A DNA stretch of 64,000 nt, from the NCBI GenBank assembly GCA_032209605.1, contig JASFXZ010000003.1, positions 33,444,762 through 33,508,761 on the forward strand, given 5' to 3'. The translations under genes were made by a program, and so were the position numbers. Origin of the DNA: Mactromeris polynyma (taxonomy: Eukaryota; Mollusca; Bivalvia; Venerida; Mactridae). The notes beneath the pieces were generated by a model that ran no database searches, was not told the DNA's origin, and saw nothing but the letters and a program-made list of their open reading frames with translations. Numbering within the stretch: position 1 is the first letter of the stretch; every line of letters starts with the position of its first letter. Shown one piece after another: positions 1 through 11,316 of the stretch.

Positions 1-151
1 TATACTGACATTTTGGTCTTGTGTTATAAATCTGAGTTTGGAAATCAGTCTTAAAACTCAAGCGTCGGTGTGCAGTTGTAAAATTAACAAATTCGCAGGC
101 TGCATAAAAACTCTAACCTTAAACCTTGGATTTTGTTTTTCTTATCTGCAG

Positions 152-3100
152 GTGGTAGCCAATGACAAACGGTCCCTGTATTACAAGATTACTTCCTGGT
201 TTGGATCCATGTGGAACAGATTTGACCTGGCCATGTACATAATATTTTCTGTATCTGTGATATTACGATTTACGTTAGATGGTGAGAGATTCACATACTG
301 CCGGATATGTTACAGGTAAATTTTGACATGAATTCCCAATATGTGCACACTTGTTTCTACATTGTTTTATCTTAAGCTTCCTCACTTGTCAAATTTTAAC
401 AAGTTTTACTTTTTTCTTAAGTGCATTGGGTGAATAACCTGAAAATAACCCCAGAATAGATTAAGGTATTGACCAGTGCTTATTGCATGTCTCAGAGTAG
501 TTTTGAAGCCTTAAACGTCCATACAGTTTCACTTATAATCAATATATAAAACATCTATTCTTGTTAAAAATGGCAAAGAGTAATACAGTGAAGGCCACAT
601 TCCCCATACAACTTCTCCCTGCATAAATCCCTTCAGTTTGAAGCAAATTAAGAATGGGTAGGGAATATTAAAATGATCCTGGAAGGGAAGGGAAACAAAA
701 AAATGGGAAGGAGATATAAAGAATAACTGAACAAGTCGGTAAATGGACAACCGTTAAACTCAGACTTAATCATTTAAAAACAATTTGGGATGAACTTTAC
801 AATCCATTAGTCAAAACATTTTAATGGTTGAACTTGTAAAATACCACTATTTAAATTACATTTTGTATTAATTTCAGCATAACCGTTGCCATGTATTACT
901 TGAGGTTCATGCAAGTGTTCTTTGTTGAGAAGAATATTGGACCTAAAGTCATCATGATCACAAACATGGTAAAATGAACTTTCGTATTTTGCTAAACAAG
1001 TTATGTTTGCCCAACTATTCATATTTGCCCAACTATTCATATTTGCCAAATGCCATAGTAAAGTTCTCGCTCCTGGTGACCTCCCCCACTATTTAAATTG
1101 TCGTCCTGACAGTATTTTTCTTTTTAAAAATGATTTTTGAGAATGTATTTTTGTTACATTTATCAGTGAACTACTTAAAAATATGTTTTATTGGAAAGAG
1201 TCGCTATTTCATATATTTGTCTTTATGTCATTGTTCTTAAAATACATATTTCTGTTCTTATTTTACAGGTGATAGATCTGGTGTTTTTTCTTGGCATCTT
1301 TCTGTTCTTTGTGCTCAGTTTTGGTATCATGTACCAAGCTAATTTGTTCCCTAATTCTCCACCAAGCTGGTACCTTCTCAAGAGTGTGTTGTACATGCCG
1401 TACTGGCAAATGTATGGTGAACTGTTCCTGGAAAATCTGGAAGGTTGGTATACTTTATATATTTGGAGGCACTTCTATCTCTGTACTAGATTATATACAA
1501 ATACTTAATGCTATTCGTACACTTTCTTCTTTATGACAATTTTCAATTGTTTCAGCAGTTACAACTCTTATTTCAGTCACATATTTAGTTAGTCATAGTC
1601 TATAGAAATATTCCATTATTCACTAGTTGTAAATCAAGAAATGTTGCACTTTATCTGGTGTAGTACTTAAGTATTTGTATAGACATAACTTTAAGTGTCA
1701 CTACAGTATCCAATATCATATACATTAATCTATTGATTTTAGCTCTAGACAGGCTTTCCAGCTTTCCTATTTTTCCTAGGTTTTTGAAAGTGCTCCTATT
1801 TTCCCCTAGTTTTCCAAGAAAACTCCTAGTATTCCTACTTTTTGTTATCAGCAAAAGTAGTATGTTGGATAAGGTCTAGAAGTTTTTAAACCTGGTTTTG
1901 GAGATTTTCTTGCTGAAGAAGACAAGAGGATGTTTAGTTGACGGACTCCTTTGCTGTAAGGGTGATCTGGTGGTCTGGTATCACTGGTGCATAGTCCAAC
2001 CTTCTCAACTGATGACTGAAAAGGTTGGGTTATGCTTCAGTGATACCTGCAAGTGACTGTGGATACAAATAACCTGTAAACTAAATGATCCAATTGCCTT
2101 GGTGTATGGTAATCAAATAAAAAACTGCAAAGGTAACATATTTCCTTTCAATAATTCCTACTTTTTATCATTGACATATTTTCCCTACTTTTTTCCAAGT
2201 TTTCTGTGACTTTCATTCCTAGTTGTCTCCTAGTTACTGCTGGAGAGCTTGTCTAGATTTGAAAATGTATACAATACAGTACAAGTATTTTTATCATTCA
2301 ATTAAAGGAGAGCATCCTACTCAGTGTACAACCAATGAGAGTATCTGGCGCCCGGCTGGTGGCAAGGACAGATGTCCCGAGGAGAATGCACTGGTTCCCT
2401 TGCTTGGAGCTGTTTACCTAATCTTGACAAACATTCTTCTTGTCAACTTACTGATTGCCATGTTCAGGTATGTAACTTCTAGTACAATAAACATCCTCAT
2501 ATTTAAATGTTGCAAAAGTTAAAGCATTTCTTGTATTGCACTAGCGGATCTAAGGGGGGCGCACCCAGTGTGCACACCCCTAAAATTCCCCAACCTTACA
2601 TGTATGTCTGAGTATAAATACAAAAATAGACAGAGATCATTAATTATAAGCGATTCAGATTTATTGTAGCATTTTATTCTATCATGATGATGTTTATACA
2701 TATATCATTGCCGTTTAATAAGGCTTGAGCAAAAATGACCAAAAAAGTATCCCCCCTCCCACCCCAAGACCAAATCCTGGAACCGCCCCTGTATTGTACA
2801 TTCATAAAATTACAATGACAGAGAAAATTTCAATAAGCTTCTGCTTCCAATTCTATCCATTCATCTGTAACATGCACATTGTTATCTTGTCATGTGATGT
2901 ATCCATTCATCTGTAACATGCACATTGTTATCTTGTCATGTGATGTATCCATTCATCTGTAACATGCACATTGTTATCTTGTCATGTGATGTATCCATTC
3001 ATCTGTAACATGCACATTGTTATCTTGTCATGTGATGTATCCATTCATCTGTAACATGCACATTGTTATCTTGTCATGTGATGTATCCATTCATCTGTAA

Positions 3101-6100
3101 CATGCACATTGTTATCTTGTCATGTGATGTATCCATCCATCTGTAACATGCACATTGTTATCTTGTCATGTGATGTATCCATTCATCTGTAACATGCACA
3201 TTGTTATCTTGTCATGTGATGTATCCAATCATCTGTTACATGCACATTGTTATCTTGTCATGTGATGTATATTACATGACAATTTAGACAAATAAATATG
3301 TTTATCTAAAATCATTGGATGGAGTAAAAACGACACTAATTCCACATATTCATCAAAATATTAAGTCCATGAATTGTACACGATTGATGATCTGGCCATG
3401 GAAATAACCTTAACAATTTATGAATTAATCGAGTAATCAATGCGTTTTGTGTATCAATATTACTAAGGTGGATGGTTATAAGGACATCATGGTTCTCATT
3501 TCAAAATCTGTTATTTCTTTCTTGTATTGGCTTAAAGAATTATTTGTGTTGAAGTCAACTTTCAAACCTCAAAAGATAAAAATTAAATTTGTGTGAAAGA
3601 TCAGACTCTTAAACTCTGCGCAGTGTTCAACCATAACTCTATCTGATCAATTAGTAAATTATCTTCGTGAAGAAAATTCTAATGCTATTTCTTGTCCAGA
3701 ACTTAAGTTTAAAACCATGAAAGATAAATTATGGTGTTGAGAATAGATAAACTGTACAACAAAAGGGTGTACAATGTCTAGTCAGAAATGGTAACATTGG
3801 CTTAATGAATAATTGATTTTTATTTATTTAAATCTTTTTTTGTCAAAAGCCTTGTTTTTGTCATATTGTATTCGACTCAGTTATAGAATATCTTCAGAAA
3901 GATTACATACTATTACAAAGTACTTGTTTCAATATTTCAGTTATACATTCCAAATGGTTCAGGACAATGCGGAACGAGTGTGGAGATTTTATCGTTACAG
4001 TTTGGTGTATGAATTCTATGACAGACCAAAATTCTGTCCACCTTTCATCATTTTAAGTCATATATACAGATGTATATTGTATGTTGTACGCAAGACTTGC
4101 TCAACTCAGAAATACACAAATGAATTCAGTAAGTGTTGTATTGTTTTTACATCAATGAGCTTGATTTACATTATATGTATACTTGTATTATCGCATTTCT
4201 AACTAAATAACATAACAGAAGAAAAACTTACTTTGATTTTCTTTTGTGTTTAGTGGCTTCTTTCAAATCTTTTACAGTTAATTAATGCTGACAATAACAT
4301 TTCTGTTCCATATCTTTCCTATTATGCCACATTGTTTCATTGTATGTTTTGTTGTCAAAATACTGCAAAACAAAAAGTAATGCAAAAGTAGCAGCAATCA
4401 GTATAAAGAGAAAATAAATTCAGTAATTTTTATGGAAAAAAACCCACATGTATTGTAAATTTTGGAATGATTGTGAAATTCTCATAGTTGGAATTGGAAC
4501 ATGGAAGTCTAAATGTCCTCTGATTCTGGTTTCACTGTTCTACTTTGTCTTGAATAAAAGTTGAAATACAAAATGTTTGCCCCCTAGTTTCACTGTATAT
4601 GACCACCTCATTATCTAAAGGCTTGATACATTAACCCAAACATTTTACTGTTTTAATACTATTGTTATTTAATTGTAGAACTAAATCTGGATGAGAAAGA
4701 CAACAATAGACTAACGTTGTTTGTTAGATCGGCTGCTGAGAATTATCTCAACATATCACATAAAGCTCAGAAAGAAGAACTTGGGACAAAAGTTGCTGAT
4801 ACTGCAAACAGGTTGGTGATTGTTTGTCAACAATGAGGGGGCATCATGTCAAAGAATTATCAAATTAAACATTCTTTTTGTATTGTATTCTTTTTAGTAG
4901 TTGAACCATTAATTAAGCCCTGTTTCAAGTATAATGTCAGGGTTCTCGGATGGTTTTTAAATCTTCAATTGTTTAAGGATGTGAACTATCTTGTTTGCTA
5001 ACTATCTTCATAGATTATATTACTGTAGCAACTGTTACCGCTTTTGATTCTTCTGTGTTTTACCACTCTATAAAAGCATGACAATGCCAGCTGTCCTCAC
5101 CCCGATCTGATGTCTCTCGTGTTTATCACTTTCAACCATCAGTTACATATAGATGTCATAGATGTAAGGATATAATGAAACAAAACATGAAGTGCCATAA
5201 TGATAAAATGTCTCTTACAAAATAAAAACAAAAAATTGTTAATTTTTGTTTGTAATGGTAAAACATACTAAATTATACTAGTACAATGTAAAATGGCAGA
5301 GTGTAGACTGTTGATCCTCAAAGCGTAATTCGTTCTCATGTTACAGGATTGAGAGGGTTATAGAAGAACTCGACAGTATAAAAGAACATGTGAGAGTAAC
5401 AAGGTCACCCATTGTAGATGAGAGCAGACCTGGTACAGCTGAACCCTGGTTAAACAACACTGTGGAAAGTGTTGGACAATTATCTGCAAGGTAAGTGTAG
5501 TATTTCTGGATTCAGTCCTGACTACAACTATCATCGACACCCCGATCTTCGCCTCCCTAAGCTTTGTCTTTGAATCGGAACTTGAATTGTCGATATACAG
5601 TAAAAATAATGTATTTGCCGATTACTCACATTCATCTTCAATCAATCGGTGAAGAGATGCGACAATAATAAGAAAGCATTTAACCAAAAACAGTCAAAAT
5701 GCAGACGCACCTCTGCTTCCGTTGTCCACTGCACCTCTGCTTCCGTTGTCCACTGCACCTCTGCTCCTCTTGTCCACTGCACCTCTGCTCCTCTTGTCCA
5801 CTGCACCTCTGCTCCTCTTGTCCACTGCACATCTGCTCCTTTTGTCCACTTCTCCTCTTTTCCACTGCACCTCTGCTCCTCTTGTCCACTGCACCTCTGC
5901 TCCTTTTGTCCACTTCTCCTCTTGTCCACTGCACCTCTGCTCCTTTTGTCCACTTCTCCTCTTGTCCACTGCACCTCTGCTCCTCTTGTCCACTGCACCT
6001 CTGCTCCTTTTGTCCACTTCTCCTCTTGTCCACTGCACCTCTGCTCCTCTTGTCCACTGCACCTCTGCTCCTCTTGTCCACTGCACCTCTGCTCCTTTTG

Positions 6101-6579
6101 TCCACTTCTCCTCTTGTCCACTGCACCTCTGCTCCTCTTGTCCACTGCACCTCTGCTCATTTTGTCCACTTCTCTTGTCCACTGCACCTCTGCTCCTCTT
6201 GTCCACTGCACCTCTGCTCCTCTTGTCCACTGCACCTCTGCTCCTTTTGTCCACTTTTCCTCTTTTCCACTGCACCTCTGCTCCTCTTTGCATCTGGCCC
6301 AGATATTTTGAATCTGAATTTTTGTACATTAATGGGAGTTGTATGTTCATTACAGATTGTGTGTAACCAAGTTGTTAAAAAAAGTATTTTTTGTATTGCA
6401 GAAAAGGTTCCAATCTTCATGCTACAGTTGATGTTCTAGAAGAACGTATGAATGACCTTGGGGAACAAGTCTCCCAGACAAATCTTCAGATGTCTCAGAT
6501 GATGAGTATGATGCAATCACTGTTGTCTCAACAAAGATCTAAATCTAGCCAGCTAGAGATTTCTGATGTGAAACCATAA
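152..6579 (+). CDS. TRPM-family cation channel, C-terminal half (5' end outside window)
   Basis: Eight exons join in one open frame with GT-AG borders: 152-315, 878-968, 1269-1443, 2308-2467, 3941-4128, 4679-4811, 5347-5490 and 6402-6579 (TAA), giving 410 residues. In order they encode S3 (after FGSMWNRFDLAMY), S4 (AMYYLRFMQVFFVEKNIGPK), S5 (DLVFFLGIFLFFVLSFG), the pore loop (YGELFLENLEG, with a cysteine pair CTTNE...DRC), S6 (LILTNILLVNLLIAMF) and the TRP-type helix (QVWxF-like VWRFYRYSLVYEFYDRP followed by PPFIILSH). The last two exons form a coiled coil. The S6/TRP region most resembles TRPM2/TRPM8, whereas the filter Gly-Glu resembles TRPM1/3/6/7; I infer a divalent-permeable plasma-membrane channel. 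The protein ends after the coiled coil, with no Nudix or kinase domain. Subfamily is uncertain, so no symbol is given. First exon's 5' neighbour lies upstream of the window. Confidence 0.92.
1978..2046 (+). other. Long imperfect hairpin in TRPM intron (pre-miRNA-like or mini-MITE)
   Basis: Arms 1978-2006 and 2018-2046 pair over 29 positions: by hand I count 24 Watson-Crick pairs, 3 G-T wobbles and 2 mismatches, with an 11-nt loop. The size and shape suit a metazoan pre-miRNA, but a tiny palindromic transposon would look the same. The flanking stretches (1740-1860, 2150-2230) repeat 'cctactttt' and 'cctagttt' motifs, seen again at 37450-37540, so a repeat origin is quite possible. Confidence 0.4.
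2855..3270. repeat. 46-bp minisatellite, 9 copies, TRPM intron
   Basis: A 46-bp unit starting atccattcatctgtaacatg and ending cttgtcatgtgatgt is repeated nine times head to tail. Copies are almost identical; the differences are single substitutions, mostly in the last copies. It sits in the intron between the exon that codes for S6 and the exon that codes for the TRP helix. No spacers vary between units, so it is not a CRISPR array. Confidence 0.95.
4182..4331 (+). repeat. Dispersed repeat, copy 1 of 2 (TRPM intron)
   Basis: This segment runs from 'cttgtattatcgc' to 'attatgcca' and matches 36168-36323 in the same orientation, with shared blocks such as 'ttttcttttgtgtt' and 'taatgctga'. It is an interspersed repeat of unknown class; no terminal repeats or coding content are visible. 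Confidence 0.7.
5711..6290. repeat. C/T-rich 24-bp minisatellite with a 40-bp variant unit, TRPM intron
   Basis: The basic unit (24 bp, cacctctgctcctcttgtcc + actg) alternates with a longer variant that adds 'ttctcctcttgtccactg'. It lies in the last TRPM intron, ending about 110 bp before the final acceptor at 6401. The motif has no stop codon in most frames, so several overlapping open frames of 156-246 codons appear on both strands; they are a by-product of the repeat, since exons 5347-5490 and 6402-6579 splice cleanly across it. Confidence 0.93.
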
Positions 6580-8447
6580 TCGGCCGTAGAAACATTTATC
6601 TTGTCACTCTGCATATTCTTAGAGCATTAGAGTGCCATATAGAAGACTTCATGTGGAACACTCCTCATTTCATAGTGTTGGCTAATTTATTGAACTATTT
6701 TTCCGCTCTCAAGGAATTATCAGGAATTGAATAGTTTCACAAAAGAGTCCATATTGTTTTGTACGGATTTGTCTGAAACACTACTTCTTACAGTTCTTCT
6801 GTGATGTCAGTACAACATTGGTTGGTGAACTTAGATCTGTGGTTTTATCATACTTACTAGTGGAACACACAACATAATATAGTAAATGATTTAGTTGTGA
6901 AATATGTCTTTGATTTTTCATTATTAACTTGTGTATTTATTAAGCCTACTGTCGGCTTTCCCAAATGATATGATTTTTACATTCTATTTAACATATTGTA
7001 AAATATTTTGTACATGATGTAACAGGTACTTTTGTGTTTTTATATGTCATTTTGTAGTACAATGTAGTATTGTTTATTAACAGTTTGTAATGTATTAATT
7101 GCTTATACCCAGCTGTAGTCAACATGTGCACATATATGAAATGTACTCTAAGTATGCTCACGTTCAAAAAAATACCGGTATGCCTTCTATTTTGCTTTTT
7201 TGTCAGCTACGTAATGATTGTTTTAGTGAATGCTTTATTTTTTTCTAAATTTAGTAGCGGGTAAATTGTGTATATTAAAAAGTGTGCTTTATTATCACTG
7301 TAATCATTGCTTAATGTGCTTTCTGACTTTGGTGCATTTACGTTTTGTTTAGGATTAAGATATAAGCCTGTTCATGTAAGTGTCCTTCTGATTTCATTTT
7401 GCCTGAAATTTGATGACATTGTTATAATTATCTGCCATAATTGCACTTTAAATACCTTTTTGATGGCGCCAGTAGGGATGCTTTAAGTAATCCCTTCAAA
7501 ACCTCAGCTGTAACTTTTGAACAATACAAGGGATTCCACAAATGTGCAATGGATTATTGTGTTACGTACAAGAGTCGGGTCTGGACTGTCAAGGTCACAA
7601 ACAAGACACTCGACTTCTAGGGTATACCTCACTTACAAGTGAATGTATTGTGTACGTGATTCATAATAACTGGGAAGATTTATCTTGTTCAATCTACATT
7701 TCGTGTGACCTCTGTTTGTCCCAGTTTATTCAATTTTGATTGGCAGATTTTTTCAGCAGTTTCCTGCGACGCTATTAGTTGTTTTGCCTTTTGTTTTCTT
7801 GTATGGGGGCTGGAATGTTTTACAAAAATCATGGCTACTCAAGGTGTTTTCTTAGTATGTACATTTGTGGATTGCATTGTTAATATTGTGAATTTGTAAA
7901 ACCAGTGTTGTGCTTTTGTTCAGGCAAACATTTCCTGTATATAAATTTCTTTTGAATTGCGCTTAAAATAGCAATTATTATGTATTGCTTATCCTCCAAT
8001 TGTGATCTGTGATAAAACTGTTTTATCAAATTGTTATAATTGTGTATACATGTGTCCGTCCTATCATGTCATGATCAAAATTTCCATTTGGCCGTTTTTG
8101 AAATCCTCAAGATTTTGTACAGAAACATATCATATACATGTATTTATACAAGTTGTTTTTTGTGAAATTTTACTTACATTTGATTTATATACATTTAAAC
8201 CCTGATCTTTTTTTGTTGTAGGGTAAAGTTGTTGTAGCTTTTACCCTTTTTCTTAAGATTTTATAATTGATATTAATATAATTTTGTGTACAATTTCCAC
8301 AGGGTTTTGTAGTCTATTGGATGAAGAGAAATGAAACTTTACATCAAAAACAAGTTTTTGTCTTAAAATAATTCAGTTTTAGCAGTTACACTATGGGATA
8401 TCATAATGGAATTCCACAAACAATTATGAATGAGATTTAACAGTATT

Positions 8448-8681
8448 TGAGCGCCGCTGAACGATTTCCAACCTCTTTAAGTGACGTCGTTTCCAGAAAA
8501 CGACACATGCGACGTCACCATGTACTGACAGTAAGCAATATTTGCCTCATAAGGCAAAATGAAAACAAAATGACCACATAGAGTAAACACTGTTTCCTGT
8601 TTACGCATAGTGACATCACTTTTCTTGAAAATGATGTAACCTACAGAATAGGTTGGAAATCCCACAGCAGCGTTCATTTGA
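8448..8681. mobile_element. Foldback MITE, family A copy 1
   Basis: The two ends are inverted copies of each other: 'gcgccgctg...gatttccaacc' on the left and 'ggttggaaatcccacagcagcg' on the right. Inner inverted blocks are gtgacgtc..tttccagaaaacg against gtgacatcacttttcttgaaa. The core holds 'tttgcctcataaggcaaa' and 'agtaaacactgtttcctg'. The same element occurs in inverse orientation at 38941-39180. No coding capacity; a non-autonomous DNA element is inferred. Confidence 0.8.
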
Positions 8682-11221
8682 TATTTTTAATGAAAAATTA
8701 ATCAAATTTTTGCCAGTATTTATTGGAAAGTCATCTTATATATGTTGAATTACATACACACTTTTATTTGACAAACACTTCTGTGTCAGTGCTTATTTGA
8801 CTCGGAAATGTACTCAAACTGGGAAGTGATGGAAAATGATGTATTTATTCCAATTTGTCAGATGTCAAGTCATATATCATGCAGAAGTATCGATTAACGT
8901 CAGTAGAAATAAAATGAATTAGTACTAGATTGTCTGTTGTTATCATATGTCTTCCTTTCTGTTGATGAGAATTCTTAGTTGAAATGTTATATTCAAACTG
9001 TGCACATGTTGCTAGATACAACCTACATGGAAGTCAAATGTTCACATATTTACATTTCTTTGAAGGAGTCTTTAATTCAACAATGATTTGAACAGTATAA
9101 TCACAATTGGTATTAGCTAGTCTCAGGAATTTGTTATGCGCAGTTAGGCAAGTTCATGACTGCAAAATGTATGGACATTAACCTACAACTGCCTTACAGT
9201 AATACAAATAACAATGCTCGCCAGCCATTTTGTATATCAACACAATTGCAGGATAAGGTTACCCGAACAGGACCCAGTATGCTAGTGTATTGAATGATCA
9301 TTCTATAACATATATCATTGGTTGTCTGTAGACCATACAATGACTCTGTTCCAGACAATGCTTCAATGATACATTAGTCAAGTAATCACAAATATTGTCA
9401 AAGTAATATTTGACTCAAAAACAGTCACATTTAAGAAAGCAGAGGTTTTGTCTACTCACAGCACATGAAAACCTTGAAATGAACATTCTACCAGGTATTA
9501 TTTTCTCATAAGTGCACAAATATCCCATTTTATCTTTAAATCACTAATCTAGCTCACAACACAAAACTGAAGTATTTGTGTAACATGTATAACATAAAAT
9601 GCAAAAGACAGTAGTATTGTGTGTGTACTGAATGGTATGGTCAACTAATAACTGATTGTTCTCATCTCACTTGTCAATATAATTATATTGATATATATAT
9701 CTGTGTACTGTGAAGATTACAAAAACACACATAAAATACAACTTTCATAATACCATATTTATTGTATCATTATATAATTACTGTACACATTTGATAAAAG
9801 ACAGTGTTGCAGATGATACTAGATAAAATCTCAAGACAAGATATTAACAGCACAAAATATTTCATGAAAACTCCTAACGACTTGAATCCGATGGAATTTT
9901 TCATCACAAATATGCATATAAAATAACTAGCCCAGATTAAGACATGAAATACTTTGCACTTATAGCAATTAGCAACTTTGAATTCTCGTGTAATTGAATC
10001 AATTACACCACGATTACATAATTATTGCACAGATTCATTCATTCATAACAACATGTACAAGACAATAAACCTCAAAAATCAAGAGACTTACAATTAAAAC
10101 ATAGGAAAGATTTTCAGCAGAGAAACATGCAACAACAACAAAATGAGCAAATAAAACTGTGTGGATCTGACATGACAATGCATGAGGGACAAATCTTGCA
10201 AATAAAGCTGCGAGTGAACGAAAAACCAAAATTAAAGAGGCTTGAAACAAACATTAAAGGGGCTTAAATTAAGGGCTAGCAATTGAACGGTTAGTTAAAC
10301 AGGAACATTAATACTGCATTTAATGCTTTCAGGCAATAAGTATATAAACGGCAAAAACTAGGGTAAAAACTGTAACAAAAATGTGAAATAATCTTTCCCA
10401 CTCCAATCAATCTCCATTTCATGAAGATATTCTCTATGAAAAATAAATACAGCCTGATAAAGAATACTTTAATTCGAAAGGAATAGCATCACATAAGTTC
10501 ACAGAAAATCTTTACACTAGAAATGGATTTAATTTTTTCCCCTCTTTTAACATTGAAGATGCACGATGATAAAAATACAGAAAGAAATATATGTTGAGTT
10601 CATAAATAATGGTTATCTTTATTGCGAGAAATCGACTTCATTATTCAATGAAACTGAATAGTCAACATCGCTTTTATCCACACAAAGTAGGGTACAAGTG
10701 GTTGAAATAAGCTGAATATGTGTTACAAACTTTGGAGTATGATCACATGTTCAATAAAAGACTGGAATAAACTATTAGTAACTGCAAGATATTCTCATAA
10801 CTGAAATGCAGTTTATCATTAATCAATGTAATAAATAAGTTCAGAGTTATATCATAGTCATAATTCAAGAATACAGATTTACAACACCCAGGTTTTAATT
10901 CAGTCACTCCTGTACAAAAGTATTAGTTAAGTATTATCATTAATCTTGCTGGTACTACAAATGATCAATATTCTTCTTGGTACCTAGTCATTACATTATT
11001 TTCTAGACATTTACAATGTATGCAATTGTAATGTACATAACCATACCATTTTGATCACTACAATTAATATTACATATTTGAGGTTAAAATGAATTAAACT
11101 TATACTCATCCATCTAAACATCATGTAACGATTACTACATGGTTATTTAAGTGACTTTCTACAATGAAAAGTGATGCAACACTTTAAATATGTAATTAAA
11201 ATGTCACAGCAAGAGAGGCTG

Positions 11222-11316
11222 TACAGTTAAACCTCAACAATAAGACCACCCTTGGGACCCTTGAAAACCAGTCTTAATATTGAGGTGGTCTTATTATTAA
11301 GTGAGGTTTTACTGTA
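11222..11316. mobile_element. pogo/mariner-like MITE, family B copy 1 (minimal palindrome)
   Basis: A 95-bp near-palindrome beginning tacagttaaacctcaacaat and ending gaggttttactgta, with inner arms aagaccacc / ggtggtctt. The ends start and finish with TA, as expected for Tc1/mariner-pogo elements. It lies in the 3' flank of LIN54. The same family occurs four more times inside the protease introns (51700-53072). Confidence 0.85.

Noticed and set aside
2855..3270. CRISPR-like array of 46-bp repeats
   Set aside because: Units are contiguous without unique spacers and the host DNA is clearly an animal genome; it is a minisatellite.
5642..6439. Seven overlapping open frames of 156-246 codons on both strands
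   Set aside because: All come from one period-24 repeat lacking stops; cysteine- or glutamine-rich translations have no other support.
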